Shown: positions 40,578 to 51,706 of the stretch, in pieces | Layout of the letters: the number at the start of each line of letters is the position of its first letter | How positions within the stretch are numbered: position 1 is the stretch's first letter | Assembly: GCF_021130785.1 (NCBI RefSeq) | Contig: NW_025777508.1 | Coordinates: 1-64,000, forward strand | Length of the DNA: 64,000 bases | Origin: Homalodisca vitripennis | Taxonomy: Eukaryota; Arthropoda; Insecta; Hemiptera; Cicadellidae | Reading direction: 5' to 3' | The notes under the pieces: generated by a model | Told to the model about the DNA's origin: nothing | Seen by the model: the letters and a program-made list of their open reading frames with translations, nothing else | The model's database searches: none | Translations under genes and position numbers: made by a program

Positions 40578-40640
<63 letters not shown>
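40577..40640. repeat. (AT)n microsatellite
   Basis: About 32 TA dinucleotides without interruption, in AT-rich intergenic DNA. Confidence 0.95.
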
Positions 40641-40645
<5 letters not shown>

Positions 40646-41221
40646 AAGTAAGGATATTTTTTCTGCAGATGACATTTTTAATTTTGCAATACAAGTTTCT
40701 TTTCAGATTTTATCAAATTTTTGTCATATTTACTGACAAATGATTTTTCTTCTTTTTTTACTCATTCAGTCATCATCAGTAATTTGGAAAAATTAATAAA
40801 GTTCAAATGTGATTAGTCTTTTTCCTAAAAAACTAACTAATCACTGATTCAAGATTCATTATCAATCCTGACCAGTAACATGATTAATTTTCTGTCTGAG
40901 CACGATCTGAGGAGAAAAATTACACAAAATATTACTTGAATTTAGTATAAAATGGATGAGCTCATTTTGGGGGATTAGGGAGTTTGAACATCCTTAACTA
41001 TTCATAGGGGATCAACCTTAGTCTTATAAACATGTTCAAATTACTACATATTCATTATTTCAACTTCCTGTTACATCCTGTTTGCTATGGCTGTGAATCA
41101 TGTAGGTATCTGAATGTTTTATGAAGGCAGATACAGCTATGATTAAACTAATTTTGTTTGTTCAATATCAGTAGGAATCTGGATAAAGCAAGTAATTGAA
41201 TGCATAGGGTATTCATAACGG

Positions 41222-41829
41222 GTGTCACAAACTTCTGTGGCTGATAGTACTCATGATTTCAAATAAGAAATGTTCTAGAAACATAGGTCGAGAAATGTGT
41301 TGTTCAGTTGCTAGCCGCCATTTTCTATATTTTATAAAAAAATTTAGCATCTCTAGAACTAGTAAAGTTACAAAGGTTAAGAAAAAAAACTAAAAAATAT
41401 AATTGTGTGATTTACTTTAGTATTAACAAAATGGTCCTGTAGAAAATTTTTTAAGTAAATTAACAAAAAAAGCCAGTATAGTTATAAAATTTTTATTAAA
41501 AACTAGCTATTTAGAAAATGTTATAACAATTAATTCTAGTGGTACATTTTTCAATGAAATCGGTCAACCCATAAGGGAGCAAGACCACTTTAAAGGTAGC
41601 AATGAGCAGCTGATATCTCTCAACCCTGACATGGTTGTTGCAAATTATTTGCTATTAACTTAAGTGTAAAGTTTAGTATCTGTAGCTATACTAGTTATAT
41701 AGATTTTTTTAAATAAAAAAATACAAAATAACAGTTAGTGCTAAACAATACATTTCTCACCTACAGTATGTAATAGAACATTTCTTGTTTGGAATCATGA
41801 ATACTATCAGCCATAGAACATTGTGACAC
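41222..41829. mobile_element. MITE with ~90-bp inverted repeats
   Basis: The left end GTGTCACAA...GGCTGATAGTACTCATGA (from 41222) matches the complement of the right end (ending GTGACAC at 41829), with shared AAGAAATGTTCTA and GAGAAATGTRTTG segments. 608 bp, no coding capacity, superfamily not determined. Confidence 0.75.
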
Positions 41830-42329
41830 TAATTTGTAAACATTCTGTATAGGGCCTATATCGATTTGTATTTGGTTTTATAAATTGCATGGTTTGGTAA
41901 TAATTTAACTAAGGTCACAGTTATTAATTCCCATTATAAAATATGACATAACATAACCATGAACATAATATAAAATCACATTAATAAGGATGTTAGTGAT
42001 GAGTTTTATAAGCCTTCACAACAGTGCAACTAAAAGTTGTCTAAATGGGAAAACCTATCTTACCACTTTATCTCACAATAAATGGTCTCAATCAATGTTT
42101 GCTTCAGAAGCAAAAGAGACAAAACACACAAACAAACAGGGTTTACAATAATTCTATTTCGCCAATTATTGTACAGATAAGTAGTTGTAGTAAAGGAGAA
42201 ATGGAATTATGGAACTTTGGTATAATATTCAATATTGGCAAGAACTAGACATGTTTCATCATCCAGCATTGTTAGTGAAATAAAATCAAAAGTCTTTACG
42301 AAAAAATCTTATCAGCGATTCTTATCAAT

Positions 42330-42618
42330 GTCTCGAGCTTGAACCTCTGCCGAGTTTTGTGGTTAGTCACCGCATGATTATTTTCCCCTCCTCCCCCTTT
42401 CACAATCACGATTACAATTACGAGCACGTACTACTTCTCAGGTAATAGCTCTCCCCCCTACTTTACCCCCTCCACTCACGTCTGAACTGAAGCGCTGTAG
42501 TGAATCGATACGCTAGCAACTGTCCAGTCACTACCGCATAACCTACTTTCTTCTTCCGTTCTCCAGGAGCGGCATTTCTCTGCCGCAGAGGAGTCGGACA
42601 AGTTTTGAATTATCCAAG
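42330..42618 (+). promoter_or_regulatory. Probable promoter and 5' non-coding exon of the AIG1-like gene
   Basis: A CpG- and GC-richer island in AT-rich DNA, ending in CCAAG followed by GTTAGT, a good donor at 42619. Joining this to the acceptor at 52344 puts CCAAG directly before the start codon. The transcript start is not resolved. The assignment rests on composition, the splice site, and the lack of any other candidate upstream. Confidence 0.45.
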
Positions 42619-43923
42619 GTTAGTACCAATAGAATATGTAAATTGAAATTTATGAACTCGGCAATTCATAATTCTACAGGTCTGTGTTGCTTATAATAAT
42701 CTTATGTTTATAATTAATTAAAAACGCCTGTACTGTTCTAAATATTATAATTTTCTCTTACAATTACCAACTTGCAAGTATGTATATAAATAATGTTTAG
42801 GAAAAATATTTAACTATTTCATAATTATGCAAAACTTGTAAAGGTGATTTTTTATAATTGGGGAAAGACGTTTTGTTATTACTGTAAAGTCATGGGTGAA
42901 ATAACTGATGGATGGATGGTAAATTACGAAAATGATGGATAGCGTATGTGATCTTGTAAATATTTAGGTTGACATATAGAATAATATTAATTAAAAGGCC
43001 AATTGTGATAAGATACATAGTTTTTCTTGGTATCAAACCACATAGGTTTTGAACTGACTGTACTAATTATAATTAATGTAATTGGCGTTGATGAGTATCA
43101 GCTCGATGCAGGCTATGTGTACTTCTCCAGGGACGACAAGTGAATGTAGAAATACAAAAGTCGCATTGTGATTTAATCTTATCACGTCATATGATATTCT
43201 AAATATCTGACTGGCTTCCTTGTAGTTGGGAGTGATTGCAGTACTGTATTGTGACATTAATGTTGTACATCATATCAAATTATAATAACTTTGAGGAATC
43301 TGTTTATATAAACTATAATAAGTATGGATAATTATTATTCTCATAATTTTGGTTTATTATGTCTTCTGTAAGATGTCCTTGGATGGCAGTTTTGAATCCA
43401 ACGTATTTTGCTAGTGCTAATAATTAAGCTGATCTTCTTAGTTTCATTGGTGTTCAAGTGCTCTAATGTTGGATTTATCTCTTCATTTTAATCGAGTGAG
43501 TGCAACAATATTATAATCTTTAAATATGCTTTGCTAAATATTTCACTATTGATTAAATTAAAACAACCTATCTCACTAACATTGAATGTGCAGGATAGCA
43601 GACGATTACAAATTGTTGCTTAAATTGTCTTCTTCTTTTATAGTCATAGACTGTGAAATATAGAGTGTATATTAGCCCAGCACGTCTTTTATGCATGATG
43701 CCTACAGTTTGCAATTCGTATGAACTGTGCATGTAAGCTACTTTATCACCGTGTTGCCTGCATGTTGTCTTACATATTTTCTAGATTCAATTTTCTAGGT
43801 GTTCAATTCTGAGGTGGACTGAGTAGCTTCAAATTGAACGTCAACTCATTATAAACTGTAGAATAATATTGACACGTATAAATATCCTCAAATAATAAGG
43901 TGGGATATATTGGTCTATACAAG

Positions 43924-44814
43924 ATGTCCTTTATTCCGAATAAGCAAACTTGCACTGTTTGCATGAAAACAGTCCTTGATACTGAGAAAGGTTTACAGTG
44001 CGATCATAAATGTGATCGATGGTTTCATGCCATGTGCACTGATGTCACGGAGTCCGAATATAATAAATTAGCTAACGACAGCCGTCGAAAATGGAACTGT
44101 GGTCGTGCGGATTGCATTGTTGCTGACCAACACCCCACTTCCCTGCTTATCTCTCAGATGGGTGAGATCTTGAAAAGATTGGATAATCTTTCTGGTGTTC
44201 CTGCGGATATCACATCCATAAAGAGTGATATCTCTGCAATTAATGCTACCATTTCTTCACTTGAACCACGTATCTCTGATGTGGAGAAACGGGTGGAATC
44301 TATGGAAAAGGAGGTAAATTCCTTGCGTTCCATCAAGTCGCAATCTGTGACTGTTGAAGCTATCTTGGAGGAAACAGCTGATCGTACCCGTCGGGCTCAC
44401 AATGTGCTTGTGTACGGGGCTTCGGAAAGCGATAGTAAGAAATCTGACTTGAGAATCAAATATGACAATGATTTGGCCACTATTCTGATTAAGAAGTTTT
44501 GCCATTCGAATGGCCCTCATCATTTCAGAACTACTCGCCTGGGAGGTGCATCTTCTAAGAAACCTAGACCACTCAAAATAATTTTCGAGAATGTTGGCAA
44601 TGTCACGGAACTTATGAAGAATTTCAACAAGGATGATCTAGACCAGATGTTGTCCGATATCAGCATTTCCCGTGACAGAACTCTTGCCGAAAGGCAGTTC
44701 CTGAATAATCTACGAGAGGAGCTCAAAAGCAGAGTGGATGCTGGTGAACCCAACCTCACAATAAAGTACCGCAATGGTGTACCCAAAATTGTTAATGAGG
44801 CTCCAAAAAACTAA
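43924..44814 (+). CDS. LINE ORF1 protein (PHD finger, coiled coil)
   Basis: I start at the ATG at 43924 (MSFIPNKQTCTVCMKT), since the frame upstream offers only GTG; this gives 296 aa. Residues about 8-65 form a PHD-type finger: CTVC, then CDHKCDRWFHAMC, then WNCGRADC. A coiled coil follows (about 90-150: ISDVEKRVESMEKEVNSL). Then comes an RRM-like/C-terminal region with VLVYGASES and RTTRLGG, typical of LINE ORF1 proteins that bind RNA and trimerise. The stop at 44812 directly follows an AAA AAC codon pair that may cause a -1 shift into ORF2. Confidence 0.9.
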   Translation: MSFIPNKQTCTVCMKTVLDTEKGLQCDHKCDRWFHAMCTDVTESEYNKLANDSRRKWNCGRADCIVADQHPTSLLISQMGEILKRLDNLSGVPADITSIKSDISAINATISSLEPRISDVEKRVESMEKEVNSLRSIKSQSVTVEAILEETADRTRRAHNVLVYGASESDSKKSDLRIKYDNDLATILIKKFCHSNGPHHFRTTRLGGASSKKPRPLKIIFENVGNVTELMKNFNKDDLDQMLSDISISRDRTLAERQFLNNLREELKSRVDAGEPNLTIKYRNGVPKIVNEAPKN

Positions 44815-47630
44815 ATTACACTAAGCGCAATGACCTCTCTATCTATTACCAAAATGTAAATGGATTGCGCTCTAAATTACATGTCCTACGGGAAGCGATT
44901 GCAACTTGTGTATATGATGTATTAGTACTGACTGAGACCAACCTTCATGAAGATATTGGAAATGAGGAATTGGGTCTGTCAAACTATTCTATCTTCCGTA
45001 AGGATCGTTCGGCCAACACCAGTGACAAGTCGTCAGGAGGGGGTGTCCTTGTTGCAGTCGAGTCCTCTATCAGAGCTACCGAAATACACCCTTCAGCTCA
45101 GGGTATTGAAACTTTGTTTATTTCCATCAAATCGTCTCTCTCTTCTCGATTGCTAATCAGCGGTGTATATATACCTCCGCAACAGCCTGCCAATTCCTAT
45201 GCTCAGTATGCCGACATGGTAGATGAGGTGATTGCTTCCGAGCTTGACCATGAGGACATTGTTCTGGTGGGAGATTTCAATTCCCCTGAAACTAACTGGC
45301 TGGATCCTAAGCTTGTGGGGGCTACTAGGGCTTCACAATTTATTATCGATATTGCTTCTACTCACCACTTGGCTCAGGTCAACAGAATCTCTAATGCCCG
45401 AGGAGTACTTCTTGATCTTGTTTTTAGTTCTCGTTTCCTCCATATGGTGCCAGCTCCTGATCCCCTTTTACCAGTTGAGAATGCCCACCCGGCACTTAGT
45501 ACTACTATCAATTTTAGAGCTGATTGTAATCATGCCGGTGAGATAACCATCCCTGATTTCCGTAGATGCAACTTGACTGATATCTTCAGGAGGCTTAGCA
45601 TAAGTATTGGAACCACCTATTTTGATATTGACAATCCTAATGAGTACTTTGACCAATATGTTGATGGCATACACAGGGTCGTACTTGAATCCACCCCATT
45701 AAAGACTATTGGTAGACGGAGGTTTCCTTGTTGGTTTTCAGCTGACCTGAGACATCTTGTGGTTAAAAAGAAGATACTTCATAAGATCTATAAAAGTAGC
45801 CTTGGACTCAATGATTATAATGAATTTTGCAAGGTTAGAAATCAATGCAAAGCCCTCAGTAGAAAGTGTTATTCTGACTATATAGGCCACATCAATTCTG
45901 CAATTCCCACCAACGTTAAGTCTTTCTGGGCTTTTGTGAATAACATGAAGACAAATATTCAGAGTGTAGATGAATATTTTTACGAAGGCAGAAAAGAATC
46001 TTCTCCTAAATCAGTATGCAATCTGTTTGCTGCCTTTTTTTCTTCTGTCTTTTCTTCCTCTGATTTGCCACCTTCGCCATTAAACATTGAGTCACCTTTT
46101 CATATTTCTACCTGTGTTCTCAGACAAGAAGATGTGAACGCCAAGCTAGCGTCTCTTGATCCTTACAAAGGACCTGGACCTGATGAAATTCCATCTAGTG
46201 TTCTAAGATATTGTCATGATTTGCTTGCTCCTCAGCTGACAGTCTTGTTCAACCGTTTGCTTGAACTGGGAATATTCCCGGAGAGGTTGAAATCTAGCTT
46301 CATTGTCCCTATCCACAAGTCCTCTGATCTTAAAAACATAAGCAATTACCGTCCTATTGCAATCCAATCAGCTATTGGGAAGGTATTCGAAAGCTTAGTG
46401 TTGGACCAGTTGTCTTTTACATTCAAGAGTATAATTTCGAAGGAGCAACATGGCTTTTTGCCTGGAAGGTCCACTTCAACTAACCTTATTCTATACGAAG
46501 ATTACATCATCTCAGCATTTAGTGACGGACTACAGGTTGACAGTGCATACATTGATTTTGCTAAAGCCTTTGATAGTGTCAACCATGATCACTTGATTTA
46601 TAAACTCAGAACCTATGGCATAGATGGCTCCTTGTTGAAATGGTTTAACTCCTACCTTATTAACAGGAAACTTGTGGTTAAGTTTGCGGGTGCATTATCT
46701 GAACCCTTTCTGGCCAAATCAGGTGTACCCCAGGGATCCCATCTCGGACCCTTTATGTTTAACATCTTTATTAACGACATTGTTAGTGCAATTGGTCTTA
46801 AGTGTTTATTATTTGCTGATGACATCAAGGTTTTCTCTGCAATTACGGGTCCAAATGACTGTCAACAACTTCAGGATGGTCTCGACAGGATTGAAAAGTG
46901 GTGCTCCCTGAATTGCATGAGGTTGAATGTAAGCAAGTGTGCAGTTGTTACATTTCATCGTTCAGCTGACCCTGTTATGATCGAGTATAAGCTGTGTGGT
47001 ACTGTGTTACCAAGAAAAACTCAGGTAAAGGACCTTGGTGTAATTTTCTCGGCTGATTTACGGCCGGACAAACACATTGACCATATTTGCAACAGAGCCT
47101 CTAGAACACTAGGCTTCATAATCCGCACTTCTAGAAATGGCCTTAGCACCAGAGCCTTGATGTCCTTGTACACTGCACTTATCCGCTCCATCCTGGAATA
47201 TTGCTGTGTTGTTTGGGCCCCTTATCAAGTTGATGATACAGATCGATTAGAGAAGATCCAGAGACGCTTTTTGCGGATAATAGGAGTTAGGCTGGGCTAT
47301 GATTATATGGCAGCACCTGTTGACACAATAGCGGAGTCTCTTGGGCTGTTGTCCCTTTCTGTGCGAAGACAACTTGCTGATGCTGTCTTCCTGCGTAAAC
47401 TTCTCACCGGGCAGGTTGACTGTGATGATCTTCTTTCAAGGATTAGTTTCCGCATCCCTGGATCAACCAGATCTCGAGACTTGTTTTTTCGTCACCAGTA
47501 CTCCACATCCTACGCCTACCATAGTTGTCTGCCTAGACTCCAAAGAAGAGGAAATGCACTGTCTTCGGGGCTGGGATATGATTTCTTCTTTGATTCTGAA
47601 TCAGCATTAAGAAGACTTTTTAAGTTATAA
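44799..47630 (+). CDS. LINE ORF2: endonuclease and reverse transcriptase
   Basis: The open frame starts after a TGA at 44796 and has no ATG until well into the endonuclease. The domain clearly begins at about 44838 (SIYYQNVNGLRSKL), so translation probably enters from ORF1 by frameshift. Endonuclease motifs: QNVNGLRSK, LTETN, GVYIPPQQ, LVGDFNSPETNW, LVFSS, NAHPAL. RT motifs: YKGPGPDEIPSSVL, NYRPIAIQSAIGKVFE, QHGFLPGRSTS, YIDFAKAFDSVNHD, SGVPQGSHLGP and catalytic FADD at about 46812. The C-terminal domain ends FKL at 47627. Together these nick target DNA and prime reverse transcription of the element RNA. All catalytic motifs look intact. About 939 codons from the predicted shift site. Confidence 0.95.
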   Translation, partial: GSKKLNYTKRNDLSIYYQNVNGLRSKLHVLREAIATCVYDVLVLTETNLHEDIGNEELGLSNYSIFRKDRSANTSDKSSGGGVLVAVESSIRATEIHPSAQGIETLFISIKSSLSSRLLISGVYIPPQQPANSYAQYADMVDEVIASELDHEDIVLVGDFNSPETNWLDPKLVGATRASQFIIDIASTHHLAQVNRISNARGVLLDLVFSSRFLHMVPAPDPLLPVENAHPALSTTINFRADCNHAGEITIPDFRRCNLTDIFRRLSISIGTTYFDIDNPNEYFDQYVDGIHRVVLESTPLKTIGRRRFPCWFSADLRHLVVKKKILHKIYKSSLGLNDYNEFCKVRNQCKALSRKCYSDYIGHINSAIPTNVKSFWAFVNNMKTNIQSVDEYFYEGRKESSPKSVCNLFAAFFSSVFSSSDLPPSPLNIESPFHISTCVLRQEDVNAKLASLDPYKGPGPDEIPSSVLRYCHDLLAPQLTVLFNRLLELGIFPERLKSSFIVPIHKSSDLKNISNYRPIAIQSAIGKVFESLVLDQLSFTFKSIISKEQHGFLPGRSTSTNLILYEDYIISAFSDGLQVDSAYIDFAKAFDSVNHDHLIYKLRTYGIDGSLLKWFNSYLINRKLVVKFAGALSEPFLAKSGVPQGSHLGPFMFNIFINDIVSAIGLKCLLFADDIKVFSAITGPNDCQQLQDGLDRIEKWCSLNCMRLNVSKCAVVTFHRSADPVMIEYKLCGTVLPRKTQVKDLGVIFSADLRPDKHIDHICNRASRTLGFIIRTSRNGLSTRALMSLYTALIRSILEYCCVVWAPYQVDDTDRLEKIQRRFLRIIGVRLGYDYMAAPVDTIAESLGLLSLSVRRQLADAVFLRKLLTGQVDCDDLLSRISFRIPGSTRSRDLFFRHQYSTSYAYHSCLPRLQRRGNALSSGLGYDFFFDSESALRRLFKL
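44805..44871 (+). promoter_or_regulatory. Candidate -1 ribosomal frameshift signal
   Basis: A AAA AAC occupies 44805-44811 with AAA and AAC as the last two sense codons of ORF1, so it has the exact X XXY YYZ phase. A -1 slip enters the frame of ORF2 at CTA 44811. Twelve bases later AGCGCAAT (44824-44831) is perfectly complementary to ATTGCGCT (44864-44871), a possible stem with a 32-nt loop. Confidence 0.65.
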
Positions 47631-48120
47631 ACTACTTACTAATATTTATTCTTACTTGTTATTGTGTACCAATTAGTCTTGATCATATGTTTACCATATC
47701 ATGCACTTATTAACATTATTTATTGCGTCCAGTTCACATCTAAGTTTGTGATTTGTAGATTAATTGGTCATTGTTGTTGCTTATATAGTTATTATTAAAT
47801 ATTGTCATATGTTATGTTATTGTTTAAATTATTTATATTGTTGTTAACTTATTTATTTTTATCACTGTTAAATTTATCACACACATCAAATTATTGAATT
47901 TTTATCTATTTATTATTGTTAAAATATCATTATTATTGTTATTATTATTATTATTGTTATTGTTATTGTTTCTAACTTATTTATTTATACATTGTTAAAT
48001 TTGATGCTTTTTTCTGTTAGTGTAACAACATAAGTAAATTGGTTGAGCAGTGTATATGGTGAGAAGTGATAGGTGGCGCCTTTATAGGGTCACAAAATTA
48101 AGTGAAATTGTTTGGTCCTG

Positions 48121-48193
48121 TGTGGAACTTCTTTACTAATTGGATTAGTTCGGAGCAGAATAAAGTGCTTGGTGGCGCCTTTAAAGTTCCACA
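48121..48193 (+). promoter_or_regulatory. Stem-loop in LINE 3' UTR
   Basis: TGTGGAACTT (48121-48130) is complementary to AAGTTCCACA (48184-48193). The loop contains one GGTGGCGCC. LINE reverse transcriptases of this type often recognise a 3' stem-loop in their RNA; that role is inferred. Confidence 0.4.
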
Positions 48194-49928
48194 TACAGAA
48201 ATTCAAATGTGGGAAAGTTCTCCTAAAACTGATCGTAATTTATGTCCAATTGTTAGTTGCTTTTTGTTACTATTTAATTTACTCGTTATTGTTATGGATT
48301 TTAGTCGTTTTTGATATTCTTATCAATGTATCTGTCACTTATTTAGACTATCTTGGTAAATTCTCATTGATATAATATAATTAATAAGTAGTAGTCAAGT
48401 ATTCTTGAGTCTATAATTTGTTATTGAATGGAAATGGTGTAACCGTTGATACAATAAATAAAAATAAATAAAAAAAGACATCCTTAGGAGTGTTCCATGA
48501 CAATATCTTGTGGTCATATGGACAAACATAAATATTGAATAAATCTTACGAACCTCAACTGTTTTGAAGTTGTAGTACAATATCTCTATATGAATAACAA
48601 TTCAGCATTTTCTTATTTAAATGAAACAACTTATTTTGTCATTAAATAATTAATTAGTAACGTAAGGAACAATGCGACATTGGTTTGAATACAACTATTA
48701 AGGACTAGCCGTAACGTATTTAAAACAACTTCAATACATTATATTATTGTGGTTTGAGGCTAAAATGGTGTTCCAGGAAATCTGGCAGAAAGACAAAAGT
48801 AATAAGATTTTTTAGGAGATTGCTAATTTTCTTATGACAGTTTAAAAATCTGACCCACGTTTGAAAAAAACATGTCAAACAATCCAAAAGATATGAAAGA
48901 AAGGGATTGTTGCGGTAATTATTATAAAATGGAATGCAAATACAAATTTGCAATAACATTTCAGTTGGTCAGGTCCATAGATAGAAGAGGTGAAATGTTA
49001 GGATAACTAGGAACTACAATAAATAAATTACACACAAACACACAGACAAATTTAAATTTATACTGTAATGTTGTCATGTAATTTTAAATATCACTAGCAT
49101 TGGTCAAAATGATGTTAAATGTACTTTGTTTTGGGGAATAAAAATTATATGAACTTTAATTACATATAGTAGTTTATATATAAACAATATAATTATGGTT
49201 TCAATGTTATCTTTTCCAATGCATGTATGCTAATTAACCCACAACTGTGGTCCTGCAGTAGGTATATTATAAATAGTTGCAGAATGAAAACTGTTTAAAA
49301 ATAATGTTTTAATGCCAATTAATAAACCCTAAAAACTTTTAAATTAATAATAATCAGGTAACATTCATTGCTGTGAAATATTAGAATCCATAATGAATCG
49401 ATTCCATGAGTACAATATTGAAACTTTTAAGCACTTGTAGCTCTATTAAATAGAGTATATAAAAGTTCAAGAAAACAATATTTTAGTTTTAAAGGTAGCT
49501 AAATCAACATTTGTTGAGAAGAATGCATATACCTTTTTTAACATTATAACTCAGGCTTCTGAAAAATTTTACTATCATCATACACATACAGTATCATACT
49601 ATACCGTACATGTTGTACATATATATGATGTAATATGTTACTCTATGCTACTGTTATTTATGTTTTTCTTGTCAAAGTTAATTGAGAACTTCCGAAATGG
49701 TGGTTAATGTTTGTAGAGAATTAATACTCTTTTCATTTTAAATAATTAAATTTGGTTTAAAGTTACATATTTATGGTTTTCTTTTGTAATCTTATAGTGC
49801 ATTTCGTTGTAATGGATTAGAAAACCTAATCTATTGAAATACTTCCTATTCCTACGATAATAGTTAGCAACTAAGTAGTAAATGAGAAAGTATGTTACCT
49901 TTTACGGTATGTTTTATCTGTCTGTGAC

Positions 49929-50148
49929 AGTGGCGTATATAGAAAATAATTTGAATGGGGGCTGACCCACTGTGTTGCTTAGGAGGTATAAAATACCCTA
50001 ATAAATAGATGCTCGGGAATTTTCTCCCAGAACATTGTTGAGCTTTAAGAACTCATAAATTTGTTATAGCTTAAAACAAACTACTGGGTGCAATTTTTAT
50101 GTTCTTCTTTCAAAATTTTGGGGAGGGGGGCTAGAGCCCCCTTATAGA
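49929..50148. mobile_element. CAGTGGCGTA-type repeat fragment
   Basis: Starts CAGTGGCGTATATAG and ends around a GGGGGCTAGAGCCCCC dyad (50126-50141) followed by TTATAG, the layout of a short MITE seen in many insect genomes. The right terminus is eroded and the superfamily is unsure. Confidence 0.4.
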
Positions 50149-50149
50149 C

Positions 50150-50857
50150 CAGGGCTGTACTCAGACAGGTTTAAATTTTACCAGGAATAGTGTTGTCGGA
50201 CGAAGTAGCTCAATCTAATCACTGTAACACTAACATATGCTAAATTTGTAATACTGTTCATTACAATTTCGAAGAAACTGTGATAATAACTTTTAAAATA
50301 ATAATCTTACTTTTGATTTAACAATATCAGTCGTGTTTATTTATAAAAAAAGTAAAAAAGTAAAGATGTCTTACTTTACCAGGCGATGTCTTATTTATAT
50401 TGTGCATTCAAGTGGTAAGTCAATAATAGTTACTGCAATCAAATAACAAACAAATACTTCAACATTTTTGTCTGGTTTGACACAATGAAACATAACTGGA
50501 ATGTCGATACAAAAGACAAATTATCTTTAACTGAGAATAAAAATCAAATTAAAAGCAAGTCTTTTAAAGATTTTTCTCACAGTTATTAATATCTAAAATT
50601 AATTTAAATAGGACAACTAACTGACTACATATTAATCATTTTAAGAGTTCAAAAAATTAATTTAAAGCAATGGTTAAATTAGTTTAATTAATAATATTTT
50701 TTCTGTGCTCATTTTTAGCAACATATATTGAATCTTAATATAATTAACAAAATAATAAGATGTTGTCAATGGAACAACGGGAGGGGGGAATGAAGCTGTG
50801 TGACGGGGGCGTGGAGGCAGGACATGATAGGGCCTGCCAAAACATTGTACAGCCCTG
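50150..50857. mobile_element. hAT-like MITE, 708 bp
   Basis: Perfect 11-bp termini CAGGGCTGTAC and GTACAGCCCTG. The flanks TATAGAC and TATGGTC agree at 5 of 7 positions and may be a decayed target duplication. The CAGGG start suggests hAT. No coding capacity. Confidence 0.45.
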
Positions 50858-51140
50858 TATGGTCTGTGATAACATATCAGGAATGTATATAAAACCCAGT
50901 CACTTGTGCAGTTCTATTGTATAGATCAGAGTGTATTTTATAATTTGCAATACTCTGTTGTTTTATATTTAATATTAATTGAATACTTAAATGTAGTTTT
51001 CGTACTCTGTGATTTCTGTCAAAACTTTCATTATCACAAATATATTTCTTGAAGTAAATGTGACAAAACATTCAAAATCTAGTTACACTTGCTAACAGAT
51101 TTTGAAAGTTGTTCTGAATAAACAAACCTTTTTTTAAATA

Positions 51141-51706
51141 CAGCGGAACCTCATATATTGAACCTCAATATAGTGAATTCTTTGATAAATCAAACTCTTG
51201 TCATTTCCCTTGAATGTGCAATTTATTTCAATGATAATGTTTAATGTGAATAACCTAAAAATATTGAATTTTTGCCCTTAATTTTGACTACTGTTAACAT
51301 CTATGTATCGATGTTTCAGCTGATCAGCTCAACAAACCGAAGTACCGTATTTTTCATGTCGAGACTTGAAACCCTCTACACTGATATTCCTTTGTTTTCT
51401 GTTGTTGCCAGTGATGAATCACCACTCCAATATCAATTTCATTTGGAAGTTACCATGATTCAGCAAATTTAAATTTATGTACAATACTTGTTATAATTTC
51501 TTATTACACATTTCCCATTGTGTACTTCAAATTGAAGTCTGCCAGATTAACCTTGATATAATGAATAACAAAACAAAATTTGTAAACCTGTATATATCAA
51601 AGTCTGCTCCAAACAGCCTTTATGTATCAAAACTCATTATAACAAAACACTCGATATATCAAATTTAGTATTTTCCCTTGAGGTTCAATACATCAAGGTT
51701 CCATTG
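51141..51706. mobile_element. Tigger-like MITE, 566 bp
   Basis: TA on both sides (51139-51140 and 51707-51708). Ends CAGCGGAACCTCATATATTG and the complement of CAATGGAACCTTGATGTATT. Several short ATATATCAA/TTGATAAAT-type motifs recur inside both ends. No transposase was recognised. Confidence 0.7.

Larger units (their letters stand above)
39093..42330. other. Intergenic between the two genes
   Basis: AT-rich, no gene supported. Contains a 64-bp (AT)n run (about 40577-40640) and a MITE at 41222-41829. Confidence 0.6.
43924..48473 (+). mobile_element. Intact CR1-group LINE, two ORFs and 3' UTR
   Basis: ORF1 (43924-44814) and ORF2 (open from 44799 to 47630) are both undamaged, in contrast to every other element in this window, so the insertion should be young. 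The 3' UTR runs to an (AATAAA)-rich tail ending near 48473. It includes a TTA/TTG simple run (47925-47972), two GGTGGCGCCTTTA copies (48072 and 48171), and a 10-bp stem. The 5' boundary is upstream of 43924 and is not resolved. PHD-type ORF1 plus endonuclease-RT ORF2 places it in the CR1/Jockey superfamily. Confidence 0.93.

Noticed and set aside
43900..43923. GTG start for the LINE ORF1 (and TTG at 44865 for ORF2)
   Set aside because: Non-AUG starts are unlikely in an animal. ATG at 43924 serves ORF1, and the endonuclease begins upstream of the TTG, so ORF2 is better explained by frameshifting.
44865..47630. Smaller open frames overlapping LINE ORF2
   Set aside because: They are shadows in other frames of a continuous 900-codon protein with all RT motifs.
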